Below, one piece after another: positions 48,340 to 60,031 of a DNA stretch of 64,000 nt. The position numbers and the translations under genes were made by a program. The notes under the pieces are model-generated. The model was not told where the DNA came from. It saw nothing but the letters and a program-made list of their open reading frames with translations, and did no database searches. Source of the DNA: Nymphaea colorata (lineage: Eukaryota; Streptophyta; Magnoliopsida; Nymphaeales; Nymphaeaceae). The first letter of the stretch is position 1, and each line of letters opens with the position of its first letter. The stretch lies in contig NC_045147.1 of assembly GCF_008831285.2 (NCBI RefSeq), forward strand, positions 7,906,334 to 7,970,333. Direction: 5' to 3'.

Positions 48340-49167
48340 GAAAAGATTGGTAATGAAAACAATAATCGTGATGATTTTGATAAAGGTGACAATCAAGGGA
48401 GCAATGTTAACACTATTCTAGATGATAAGGATGGTGTTGAAGATCATGGATGAACATCTTATCATGAGAATATCAAAGTAAAGGAGAAAAAACAAAAAGC
48501 AATTGTAACAAATCAGCTACAATAACTAACATGCTTATGTTATCAATAATAAATCGATATAGTAATAAGATCTTAACACAATAAGCATGAGATTGTAGAG
48601 CTCTTTAATTAATTGTGATGGAAAAATCCACTGTAATAGTTCTTTATATAAGGAGCAATATACATTGCAAAAACTGTTGTCTAATGAAGCGCAAAACCAT
48701 TCTTATCAGTCAAGGTCGATAGTAGCCGTACATGGACCATGATAAATTACTTCTTCTTATCTTTGGTCCAACTTTTTCAAGATGATAACAAAGCAAGAAG
48801 ATTTCTTCATCATGAACTAATATATGGAAAGTGTAAAAAGAAAATAATCTTAACTTTGAAGCAAGGCACAAGCTATGATGGATTTTGTGAAGATGAAGAA
48901 TGATAATGCTTGCTAATTAAGATTTAGGTATCAATCGAATATATCATTGTGTTCTTCAATATTAAATCCCTGATTCGATTCATTTTTGGAACTAGCATTT
49001 GCAATTGGCCATTTAATTTGAGGGGGATTAAAACTATAATCATGAAGATGTTGATAAAGGTGATAATCAAAAGGGCAATGTTGACACGTAGCTAGGTTAT
49101 TAGGATGATGTTGAAGATCACCCATCAACATTGTGTCATGAGTATATCAAAAGTAAAGGAAAAAACA

Positions 49168-49372
49168 AAAGGGTCCCGAGGGGGTTGACACAACTGTCAG
49201 GGTAGGTGCTGGAGGCGTCAACTCTCTTTGCTACAAATGAGGGGCTACTGACATGCAAGTTGAACTGTGGTAAGGGCGGCATCCCCAAGGCACTGAAAGC
49301 ACAGGGGTTTGGTGAAGGTTTTAGCTGTCATCTAGGTAGCATGATGAAATACTCCTCCTGCTCACCCAAAAG
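49168..49372 (+). mobile_element. SINE-like retroposed insert with A-rich tail
   Basis: A roughly 200-bp GC-rich block (starting GGTCCCGAGGGGGTTGACAC) sits inside AT-rich duplicated DNA and is absent from the sister copy. It ends in CACCC followed by the A-rich tail AAAAGAAAAAAAAAACAAAA. AAAACAAAA precedes the insert and recurs after it, fitting a target duplication. TTGACACAACTGTCAGG could be a decayed pol III A box; a B box is not obvious. A SINE or a retroposed gene fragment are both possible. Confidence 0.5.
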
Positions 49373-49500
49373 AAAAAAAAAACAAAACAAAATGAAATGT
49401 AATAGTTACCAAGGATAACCAACATGTTATTCTTATCAATAACGAATATGACATAGCAAGAAAATTGCTATGCAATAAATGATTTAATATAGCTTCTTAA

Positions 49501-49785
49501 GAGGCATTTGATTACTCTAGATTCCTAGGTGAATTTATTTGATATGGATTTAATGTGACATACTTCTGCTAATGTGGCAAAAGCTTTAGGATAAAACCTA
49601 TGGTTCGTCAAACTAATGATCTTAGGTCAACATAAGATCTATATTTAAGATCCTTATTTTACCTTTTTGCATTGAAAAGATGTCAGATTTAAGTTCCAAT
49701 GGTTGGGGGTGGGGGTGGGGTTCTGTTCATATTACATGATTCTCAAATCTTGTAGGTTTTAGATCAGAGACAGTCAAACACACCC
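49501..49785. mobile_element. Tourist-like (PIF/Harbinger) MITE with TAA duplication
   Basis: A 285-bp insert flanked by TAA at 49498-49500 and 49786-49788. The left end is GAGGCATTTGATTACTCTAG. The right end read inward is GGGTGTGTTTGACTGTCTCT, an imperfect inverted repeat of Tourist type. The sister copy lacks it. No coding capacity. Confidence 0.65.
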
Positions 49786-49998
49786 TAATTTTGATGAAAA
49801 TTTCTTTATAACAGATCTCTAATTTAAGGAGCAATGCCTATTGCAAAAACTGCTACATAATGTAATAAAAAAACTAGTCTGTCATTCGAAGGACAATGGT
49901 GGCTTTTAGGGGACTAGGAATTTGGCTTTCGGTTGATTAAGAATTATTTTAACCCACGTCAAATTATTTCTTATTTTTAATTTATGTCTTTCAACAAA

Positions 49999-51748
49999 TA
50001 ACATATATAGGAAGACTTTGGTCTTCTGGTCCCTAATGCGCCTTCCATTGAACACTGTGCTACCTCAATCTGACGGAGTTAGTCTTTCCCTCACATATTA
50101 ATAATATTCAATCACTTCGAAAGTGACCTAGATAACAAAATTATAAGCGACGGGTACATTACTATGTGACTCCAATTTTTATGTTTCATAAAATATTAAA
50201 TTGCCTAACCTTTTCCCCCAGCGAAAAGTCCAGAATTTCAACTCAAATGGGTGTACGAAATTTACCCATATCCTTCATGTGGACTAGGGGATATGATGAG
50301 CGTTGAGTCCATGCCGTAGATGTCTGCGTGTGACAGTCCTAACCAGGAAAGAATGGTGGCGGAAAACAAACAAAAGCAATTAAAAATCTGGGCAACACAT
50401 CACAAGTTTATTTCTTGGGGCCCTTGATTTGTTGGTCCTTACCTTTATGAGTCGTTGACAATATTCATACTCATATGATAGATCTATAACTTTACTGATT
50501 AGAAAAAACTGCCTACTGTTTGAAAAACTATGGATAATTACTCAGCAAAATCACTGTCACACAATAAAATCAAGTAAGAGTTCTTCACAATCATCATTTC
50601 CTAGATGGACTGTCCAGGATTTTGCTTTTCTTGTATGGTACAGAGAAAAACACACACTCACACACACACGGAGAGAGAGAGAGAGAGAGATTAGGGGAAG
50701 AGAGAGGGACAAAAACAAGTCTACTTAGCTTCCATAATACAACCCTTAATTTCAAGCTCAACATTCCTAGGTGAGAGAGAGAAAGGACCTACAAACCATA
50801 CAGCAGTGTACATATATCAGTACTGACTTAAGAAAGAAAATGGATGAGATGTAATAATTTTTACTAGTTTTTTGTCCTTGTATTTGAGTTTGACACATGA
50901 AAGCGGATATGGTTTACGATGGAGATGAGGTTTGGTGCTTCATTACAAGTTGGCCAAGTTGGTCCTTATAATATTAAGGAGTGCTGAGATGGAATTGATT
51001 AGGTGGCTGTTAGCTGTTCCAAGTGGAAGAGACAACTTGTTGAGTAAAGGAACCATGCCAAAGAAGGTGAACGGATCACTCTGGCTTAAGGTGCATTTAC
51101 TTGGCATTTGGAAACGGTTGTGTTTTTTTAAGCCAGTTATGCATGCCGTACGGTGCACCTAATTTTTATGCACCAATATAAGTAATGACAAAAATATTCT
51201 TGGTTAATAGAATATATATATATTCCTGATTAATAGAATATATATATATATATATAACTAAAATATTTTAAATAAAATACTTTTTAAAAATAATTCTCAA
51301 AATATTCCAATATCTACCCTGTTTTTTTTTTTGGCTTATATATTATAGGTGTTGCGTGCACCAACCGGCGCACGCAACTCAGTTTGACGCCAACATTTCG
51401 AATCGACCAGCTTACTCCGTTACTCGGTAAGGGTAAAATGAGTTTATATTATCCAGAACTTACCCCTTCTCAGCACTCTTTCTGCTACTTACTATCCTTT
51501 TTTCCCTCACGAATGCTTATATTATTTAAATAAAAAGTTTATAAATAACGCCTCCAATTTTGACGTTTTGAAAACTACACGTAACTGCTTAAATTTTAAA
51601 AATAATTCACGAGCATGTACTTCATACATAAAAAAATGTGAAAATGTATTTAAAAAGATTATTAACTCTCATAAAAACGATATTTGAAAAAAAAAACCGA
51701 TTCAAACGCAGCAGAGCCTGAAACACAGGAGACCGGCACACGCTAACG
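49999..51748. other. Intergenic and promoter region upstream of the methyltransferase gene
   Basis: Contains a CA/GA microsatellite (50650-50691) and TA runs (51200-51257). GC-richer patches near 51130-51175 and 51345-51420 (GGTGCAC, TGCGTGCACC) may be transposon ends. The methyltransferase promoter must lie in the last few hundred bases, but I could not pick a convincing TATA box. Confidence 0.5.
50650..50691. repeat. (CA)n(GA)n microsatellite
   Basis: CA repeats followed by an uninterrupted GA run. Confidence 0.95.
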
Positions 51749-54700
51749 ATGGTCGAAGCTGCCGTTATAGTGATGTGCTGTGCTGCCCGCGGAAAGGGAG
51801 CAATGGCGGCAACAGCAGCAGCAGTGGGTCAGTTGCGCATTCTCCCCGACTCATGCCGATTGTTTTCCTTGCTTCGTCTCTCGCAGCGGAGGTTCGAAGC
51901 ACGCGCATGGCTCTCCCGCGCCGCGACGCCTCACCATCCGCTCGCTGTACTCGTTCGCGCCTCTGCGCCGACCTCGGTGGAATCCTCGGTCTGTATCTTC
52001 TTAGTCTTCTTCTTCTTCTTTCTTTTTCTTCTTCTACTGCTCCTGTTCATGAATATGTCAATGGCGGTCTATTGCCGAGGCTTTTGTTGGCTTTCTTTCG
52101 CTTTTTTTTCAGTTTAAGCTCTCCATTTATTTTTTTATTGGTTCTCTCTGTAATTTACATTGGCTGTCTCCACTGTTGCTCACTATCTTGTTCTTGCTTC
52201 CTTCTTCCAATTTTTTTTCTTTTATTCTCAATTTTCTTGTTTATGTACGTGATTGTCGCTCTATTCCTGTTAGAATTTTATATTTGAATTTTATAGAATG
52301 CTCACCGACACGGGATTCCCATTTCCTTTAAAGTAGGATTTAGGAATTCCCCACCAAACCAATTTTCTCGTGGTCGAAATTCCTGCACCATTCGCAATTG
52401 AGATTATATAAATTTAGTGGGGGCTCAAAAATGTATTTCTGGGGTTCGTGCGCATGTTCAAATTATGTCTTAGGGAAACCGATTTTTCGCACTTTAGGCC
52501 CGAAATTCAGAGTAAATGAGGATTTAGGGAGTTGGCCTCCCCGTTTCTGCACGAAAAAAGTGTATATTATCGGAGGAAGTGGTGAATTCACCACTTCCTG
52601 TTTCTGAAGCCCGTAGCAGATGCCACAGAAGTTGTGGTCGAGATGGTTTGTGGATTCCAAACGGCTATAGCAGCTGAACATAATAAGATAGAAGTTACGA
52701 CCCAGAAAGTTACAAGTACTTGGGCATGCACTTGGAAACCCCGTATTTGCCAATGGAAATGATTTGGCCTACTCCTCCGCCGGATATCTCGTATAACCCC
52801 TTTACTGTGTTGACAGAACATGGTAGAACATTCATATCAAGGAATTGTTTTGATTCAACCATTTATACTTTCCTACCCAATTTAACTTAAGCATATGAAT
52901 TAATCACATAATATATCCCTGACAATCAAAATCTCCTTTTTCACATTGAGGAATAGTAAAAATAACTGATTCAATGAGATGCCTTGTTTTTATCAATTAT
53001 TTGTGCTGATTGGTACCTGAAGTGTGTATTTTGTGAAAGTCTTTTTTCTTGATCAACCTCTTTCTTTTGTCTCTTCTTCGCCCAATTTATTGCCATGCCA
53101 ACAGAATGGTGCATTTTTGTCCATAGCAAGAAAGCTGTATAAGGTACTAAAATTTAGGCTTTCCGTGCTTTATTTAAGAGTTCATGACAAATATGTTTCA
53201 CCTCTTTGTTGTAAGCTTGAACCTCTGGTAAAGTTTGGGTAATGTGTCTAATGATTTACTCCATAATACTAGTTCTTCTTTGTGAAATTATATGATTGAA
53301 TGTTGAATCCTCAGTTGTCTAGTTGAATTCTAACTTTCCATAATCCAAAAAATCTCAGGGCTTGACAACAAAACCTGTTTACCTGGCTGAGGGTTTGGAT
53401 TTAAATCGTTCAGGTTGAACAGGATCAAGACTCAATTACCTGCGGCATGTCTCTATTGGCATAACCTGCGGTGTGTCCCTCTTGGCATAACCTGGTAGGG
53501 GTCTGTGTGATCCCATCTTGGCTATAGCCAGAGGAAAAAATACTTAAGGTTTTATAAAGGAATTGCTGATTCTATTTCAACTGAGCATATAGATACTTGA
53601 GACTTAACTTTTTGGTGCTTGCACAATGACAGCGCTGTAAATCAGGCCCAAGTTAGGCAAATACTTCAAGAATATCACTCTTGAATCTCTCACTAACTCA
53701 ACAAGGCAATACACAAGAATCCTGTAACAAGAGGATAAGGAAAATATATTGATTTTCAGCCAAACAAGACAAAATACTACAAGATGTGGCTTAACAAGCC
53801 ATCACCTAAAAGGGGACAACAGTCCCTTATTTATAATACAAGGGAAGAAGAGAAGAGGAGGGGAAATGGCTGTTGGGCCATTTCCAACGGCTAGAATTCT
53901 AGCCGTTGGAGAGAGGCCCAACAGCTAGTTCCCCTCTTAAATAATAATAAAGGTGTAAAAAGAAATAGAAAAATACATAAAAGAAAAAGGAAAATTACAA
54001 GTATGACCTAGGTACCATAAAATATACACATATCTATATATGTAAGACATATATTAGCATACTAATATATGTAATGTACATGCACATAGATATATATATA
54101 TATATATAGGAATACATACATTCTAACATCCTTCCTCAAACTTACGGTGTGATAACCGAAAGTTTGCCAAGGAGAAATTGAAACCTGGCAGCAGCAAGAG
54201 CCTTGGTAAAGAAATCTCCTAGTTGATATTCAGAGGGAACATAGGAGAGATCTATGTTTTTCTGAAGGAACTCTTCACGAACATAATGACAGTCCATCTC
54301 TATATGTTTTGTTCTTTCATGAAATGTGTGATTGCTAGCAATATAGATTGCACTTTTGTTGTCGCAACAAAGCTTGACAGGATTCATGATATGAATTCTC
54401 ATGTCCTTCAATAAGCTTTTAAGCCACACTATCTCCATTGTTGTAGTTGCCATCGCACGATACTCAGCTTCTGTTGATGATAATGACACCTTATTTTGTT
54501 TCTTGCATCGCCAGGAGATCAAGGAATCACCTAAAAACACACAAAAACCAGTGGTGGAGTGCCTATTGTTGGGATATCCACTCCAATCAGCATCTGTATA
54601 AGCAACTAATTCTAATATAGAAGAGGAAGACAGAAATAGTCCTTTGTTGACAGTGTTTTTCACATAACGGACAATCCGCATTGCCGCTCCCATGTGCACT

Positions 54701-57700
54701 GAGGTGGGTCTTTGTTGAAATTGGCTTATCACATGCACGGCATGAGCAATGTCAGGTCTGGTGATGGAGAGATAAGAGAGAGCGCCAACTATTTGCCGAA
54801 AAGGAGTGAGATTCTCCAATATCTCTCCATCATTAATTTTCATTTTTACTCCCATCGCCTCTGGAGTATCCACAACTTTGTCATCTGAGATACCTATTCT
54901 GTCAACTAATTCACTGGCAAACTTCATTTGAGAAAGAAGATAACCCTGTTTGCTATAAGCAACTTTAATTCCAAGAAAATAAGTTAGTCTTCCCAAATCA
55001 GTCATCTGAAAGCATTTGTTAAGAAAATGTTTAACCTCTATAATCCCTTTATCATCACTCCCAGTAATAACCATATCATCAACATACAATAATAAAACAA
55101 TTACACCTACGGAGGTGGTTTTTACAAACATGGCAGTGTCAGAGTAGCAAGATTGAAAACCTTGATTAAACATGACACTACTAAACTTATCAAACCAGGC
55201 CTTGGGAACTTGTTTTAAACCATAAAGGGCTTTCTTAAGACGTAAAACTTTGTTTTGAGGTAGATCAAAACCAGGGGGAGCACCCATGAAAACTTCTTCC
55301 TGCAGTTGACCATTTAAGAAAGCATTTTTAACATCCATTTGAAAAATAGTCCAATGTTTAACAGAAGCAATGGCAATAAGAGTTCTAACAGAAGTCATGC
55401 GAGCAACAGGAGCAAAGGTTTCTTCATAATCAATCTCATATTCTTGAGCATATCCCTTGGCAACAAGTCTGGTCTTGTATCTTTCTAAGGTTCCGTCACT
55501 TCTAGTTTTGATTTTGTAGATCCATCTACAACCAATAGTCTTTTTCCCTGTTGGTAGAGGCACAATATCCCAAGTCTTGTTGCTTTCAAGAGCTTTAAGT
55601 TCAAGATTCATGGCTTCAATCCAATTGGGATCTTCCTTAGCTTCAAGGTAAGAAGATGGCTCATAAAAAGAATGATGTGCCATAAGACAAACTCGAAATT
55701 TTGGGAAAAAAGACTCATAAGAGATAAATCTTTGAGGAGGTCTAGTGTGCCTTTGGGATCTCCTAGGGAGAGATTGATTAGTTTCTTGATTTTGGGTATC
55801 TCTTCTTCTATAAACTAAGATATCTTTTGGAGGAATCAAATGAGTAGAATTGTCATTGTTGACTTCTTCAATTGGCACTTCTACAACTTTATCGGATTCA
55901 TCATCATCAATATCATCATCATCATCAATATCATTAGTCCAAAGAAAAGTATAATCTTCTAGTTCCTTGGGTTCATCTTTGAAACCATCTTCATTTTCTA
56001 GAAAGATCACATTTCTTGAAACATAAACTTTATCTTTTTCAATATCATAACATCTATAACCCTTTTGAGTTTCGGAATACCCAATAAAAACCCAAGAAAT
56101 GGCTTTGGAAGAAAGCTTATCATCTTTGTCACTTAACACAAAACATTTGCAACCAAAGACTTTAAGTCTATTGTAATTAGGTTTAACATGGTGAAGTTTC
56201 TCAAAAGGAGAAACATGTTTCAAAAGTTTGGTAGGCATTCTATTAATTAAATAGGTTGAAGTCAAAACAGCCTCAGCCCAAAAGTTTTTGCGAACATTTT
56301 TAGATAAAAGAATGGCTCTAGTAGTTTCAATAATGTGCCTATGTTTACGCTCGGCCACTCCATTTTGTTGTGGAGTGTTAGGACAAGATCTTTGATGAAC
56401 AATGCTTTTTTCTTTTAGAAATTGTTGAAATTCATTTGACATAAATTCTCCTCCCGAATCACTTCTAAAGACTTTGATATTTGAGCCAAATTGGGTATAG
56501 ATCGTGTAGAAATTTTTAAAGTTTATGAAAACCTCCGATTTGTGTTTGAGAAAGTAAACCCAAGTATGCCTAGAATAATCATCAATAAAAATCACATAGT
56601 ACAATAATCCTCCTTTCGACATAATAGGAGCGGGTCCCCACACATCCGAATGCACTAAATCAAAAGATTTTTGGGCAATAAAGTTTCTATTATCAAAAGG
56701 TAAGACTTTCATTTTAGCCTTGATACAATCATTACAACAAAAGTTCTTTTGACAAAAATTTTCCATGAAGGGAAGATGAGACATTTTTTCTATATTGAAA
56801 TGTTCAAGTCTTTGATGCCAAGTTTGAATGTCACATTCTTTGGAGATATTGCAAGATGGTCTTGAAAGATCCAAAAAGTCTACGTAGTAGAGATCTTTTG
56901 TTCTAAAACCTTCCCCAATCGTCTTCTTGGATACTCGGTCTTGTATCAAACATTTGGATTGTGAGAAGATTATATCAAAACCAAGGTCGGCTATTTGAGA
57001 AACGGACAATAAATTTAAGCTTAATTTAGGAATGTGTCTTACTTGAGGTACTTTTAAAGTTTTGGATCCAAAATCTAGGTCAAGATTTCCAATAAAATCA
57101 ATTTCAAGAGAAGTACCATCCGCCGTTTTCACAAAGGAATAAGAATCATTTTTGGTGCATTCGGTGAGAAGGGATCCACAAGGCATCATATGAAAAGATG
57201 CACCCGAATCAATAATCCAAGAATACTTACTTGAAGAAGTAGATGCCACGGTAGCTCCCAAAGTGGAAGGCGTGCCTCCTTCCTTTAGAAACGGTTGAAG
57301 AGCACTTATGAGTTGATCAAGTTGGAATGAGCTTGCTTCTTTTCTTTCTTCTTGGATTGGAGCCGCAACATTGCTTCTTTTGTCAAAAGTTCTAAGTTTT
57401 GAACATCTTGGTTTGGTATGCCCTTCTTCTTGACAATGATAACAAATAACTTTTCTTCTTGCTCCTTCATTTGTACGATTGAAGTGAGGAGGTCTATAAG
57501 GTCTCAAATGGGCCCCCGGCCTAGATGTGGCAAGCACATTGTTGACTTTCTCTTTATCAAGACAAAGACGATTTTCCTCCATTTGAAGCTCTACAATAGC
57601 CTCATTCATAGATGGTGTTTTAGAACGATGAAGTAAAGCGGTTTTGACACCATCAAATTCCGGTCTAAGACCTATGATAAACTTGTAAAACTTCTCACGT

Positions 57701-59970
57701 TGTGTTTGCTTTTCTCTAAGAATAAGATCTTGTGTCCAATGTAGTTCAAAAATACTCAATTCATCATACAATTGATCCATTTCAGCCACATAATCTTTAA
57801 TTGATCTATCTCCTTGTTGAAGATTGTGAATTTTGAGTTGAACATGATGCATATAAGCAACATCTCATGGTATGAGTTTTCTTTAGATATTCCCAAGCTT
57901 TTAGGTCAGAATTTAATTTAGAGATTTGCCCGCTAGTAGCATTGTCAACACAAGTCAAGATCCAAGTAATAATTTTGTGATGACCAACACTCCATTCTTC
58001 CCATTTCTTGTTGTATTCAGCCATTACTTTCTCTTTTTCGGTTGCATCCAATTCCATAGCCCTTCCATCAACAACTTTTGTAAGGACTAGTTGTGGTTCA
58101 AGTTTTGTCCCATCAACTAGTCCTCAAAGTCTTTTACTACGAATAAAGTGTTCCATAGTTCTAGCCCATTGTGTGTAATTTGTTGACGAGAGTTTGGGAA
58201 AAGGAAGAGAAGAGACTTTGTCATCCATGGGCACAATCAACAAGGTAGATCCACTTACAAGTTATGAAGAAGATGGCAGCCACGTGAAAAGAAGTCCACG
58301 GCAAGGATAAAAACTCAACAATAATAGAAACCAGTCACCCTTCCAACAGCCACGAGCTCACCACCAAGGGAGCTAAATTTCGTCAAGAAATCACCAAAAA
58401 GAAGCCAGCAAAAACACTCTTCTTCTTGTGTAAAACTACAGCAAGCAATATCTCGAACACTTGGAGTGCTTCACAGCTCCAACGTAAGAATAAAAACTGA
58501 ACCTTCAATCTTGAATGGCAGCAAGACAAAGAGCCAAAGACGAGACTCTGATACCATGTAAATCAGGCCCAAGTTAGGCAAATACTTCAAGAATATCACT
58601 CTTGAATCTCTCACTAACTCAACAAGGCAATACACAAGAATCCTCTAACAAGAGGATAAGGAAAATATATTGATCTTCAGCCAAACAAGGCAAAATACTA
58701 CAAGATGTGGCTTAACAAGCCATCACCTAAAAGGGGACAACAGTCCCTTATTTATAATACAAGGGAAAAAGAGAGGAGGAGGGGAAATGGCTGTTGGGCC
58801 ATTTCCAACGGCTAGAATTCTAGCCGTTGGAGAGAGGCCCAACAGCTAGTTCCCCTTTTAAATAATAATAAAGGTGTAAAAAGAAATAGAAAAATACATA
58901 AAAGAAAAAGGAAAATTACAAGTATGATCTAGGTACCCTAAAATATACACATATCTATATATGTAAGACATATTAGCACACTAATATATGTAATGTACAT
59001 GCACATAGATATATATATATATAGGAATACATACATTCTAACAAACACAGTATGTATTTTCACTTATTATTGGCTGCCAGGAATGCCAATCACATGATCC
59101 AAGTTCCATGTTTCTTCTTTTCATTAATCGTCTGTGTAGCTTTGTATCCTATGGCTTCATTCCCTTTTTGTCGTCTGTCTTTCCTGCTACTCTTCCATGA
59201 GTACATAATGCTCATCAGCGAGGGGGTTTTACTGAACTGCCTTTAGCAGCAAATGAGATGGGTTCAAACTGGTTAGTCAACAATGTTCTTCCTAGGCCAT
59301 TTTCTTGCCAATTGGGACCCTAAACTCCAATTGGCCAGTACTACTTTCCTGTTTCCTTCATTAAGTGCATGTCTTAGTGTTTTATTTTTCTTCTTTTACA
59401 TATACATCTCATTTTGTTTTGAAATTCTTATTTACATTTTTTTCTATCCAGAATCTGAAGTTGAACGGGAAAACCAAGCCAAGCATGGATGTTCTAGCTT
59501 GTCCTATATGTTACAGCTGCTTTGAAAGAAAAGAAAATGGTGATTCAAATGTGTAAGTTGTTGATGCCTTGTTAGAGAATTTGTATAATTTGACAGGCTC
59601 TCCTTTCTCCTGCCAATATTTCCAAAATCAAGTTTGAAGAGTTTTTAGGTTAAACATTCTAACTAAATGGTTCTTCGAATGTCACGCAGGGTCTCTTCAT
59701 CAAGAGGTGGTGCTTATTGCGTGAACTGCAGAAAAGCATATTCTGATAAGGAGGCATTCCTAGACTTGACTGTTATTAATGATTCAAATGAATTCAGTGA
59801 ATCTCAACCGTTGTTCTCAGAGATTTTCCAGTATGCAGTAACAAGTTTGACTTCAATTATTGTCTGTGTTTGCAAAATTTGTAGTTCACAAATCGAACAT
59901 TACTTATTTGACCCTCTGCATCTTAGCACTTATTTTATGTATATGTATATCTAATATTACATATACATAC

Positions 59971-60031
<61 letters not shown>

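Larger units (their letters stand above)
48340..49998. repeat. Diverged direct duplication, second copy interrupted
   Basis: Copy 1 (about 48340-48790) and copy 2 (about 49035-49930) share in order GATAAAGGTGAYAATCAA, GATGGTGTTGAAGATCA-like, TATCAAAGTAAAGGA-like, AAGGAGCAATRYMTATTGC-like and CAAAAACTG. Copy 2 is longer because it holds a SINE-like insert (49168-49372) and a Tourist MITE (49501-49785). No protein is recognisable in either copy. Confidence 0.65.
53636..59043 (-). mobile_element. Young Ty1/copia element, complete with both LTRs
   Basis: A 5.4-kb element with LTRs 53636-54128 and 58557-59043, PBS 58545-58556 and a purine tract (TGAGGAAGGA) just inside the 3' LTR. By eye the LTRs differ by about ten substitutions plus small indels, roughly 2%, so insertion was recent. 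pol is one long open frame; gag has one premature stop and one frameshift. The 5-bp flanks are AGCGC and AACAC, not a clean target duplication. It lies in intron 1 of the methyltransferase gene, antisense to it. Confidence 0.93.
51989..59451 (+). other. 7.5-kb first intron of the methyltransferase gene
   Basis: Donor TCG|GTCTGT, acceptor CTATCCAG. 5.4 kb of it is the copia element (53636-59043); without that it would be about 2.1 kb. A stretch at 52635-52815 reads as a short plus-strand open frame ([18 protein letters not shown]) that I do not recognise. Confidence 0.8.

Noticed and set aside
51775-52287. 170-codon frame overlapping methyltransferase exon 1
   Set aside because: A different frame that runs through the donor into a pyrimidine-rich intron; the C-terminal half is low-complexity Leu/Ser/Phe.
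52588-52821. 77-codon minus-strand and overlapping plus-strand frames in intron 1
   Set aside because: No recognised domain on either strand and no splice-compatible role found; noted as unassigned.
54223-54601. Plus-strand frames opposite the copia pol
   Set aside because: Antisense shadows of the RNase H coding region.
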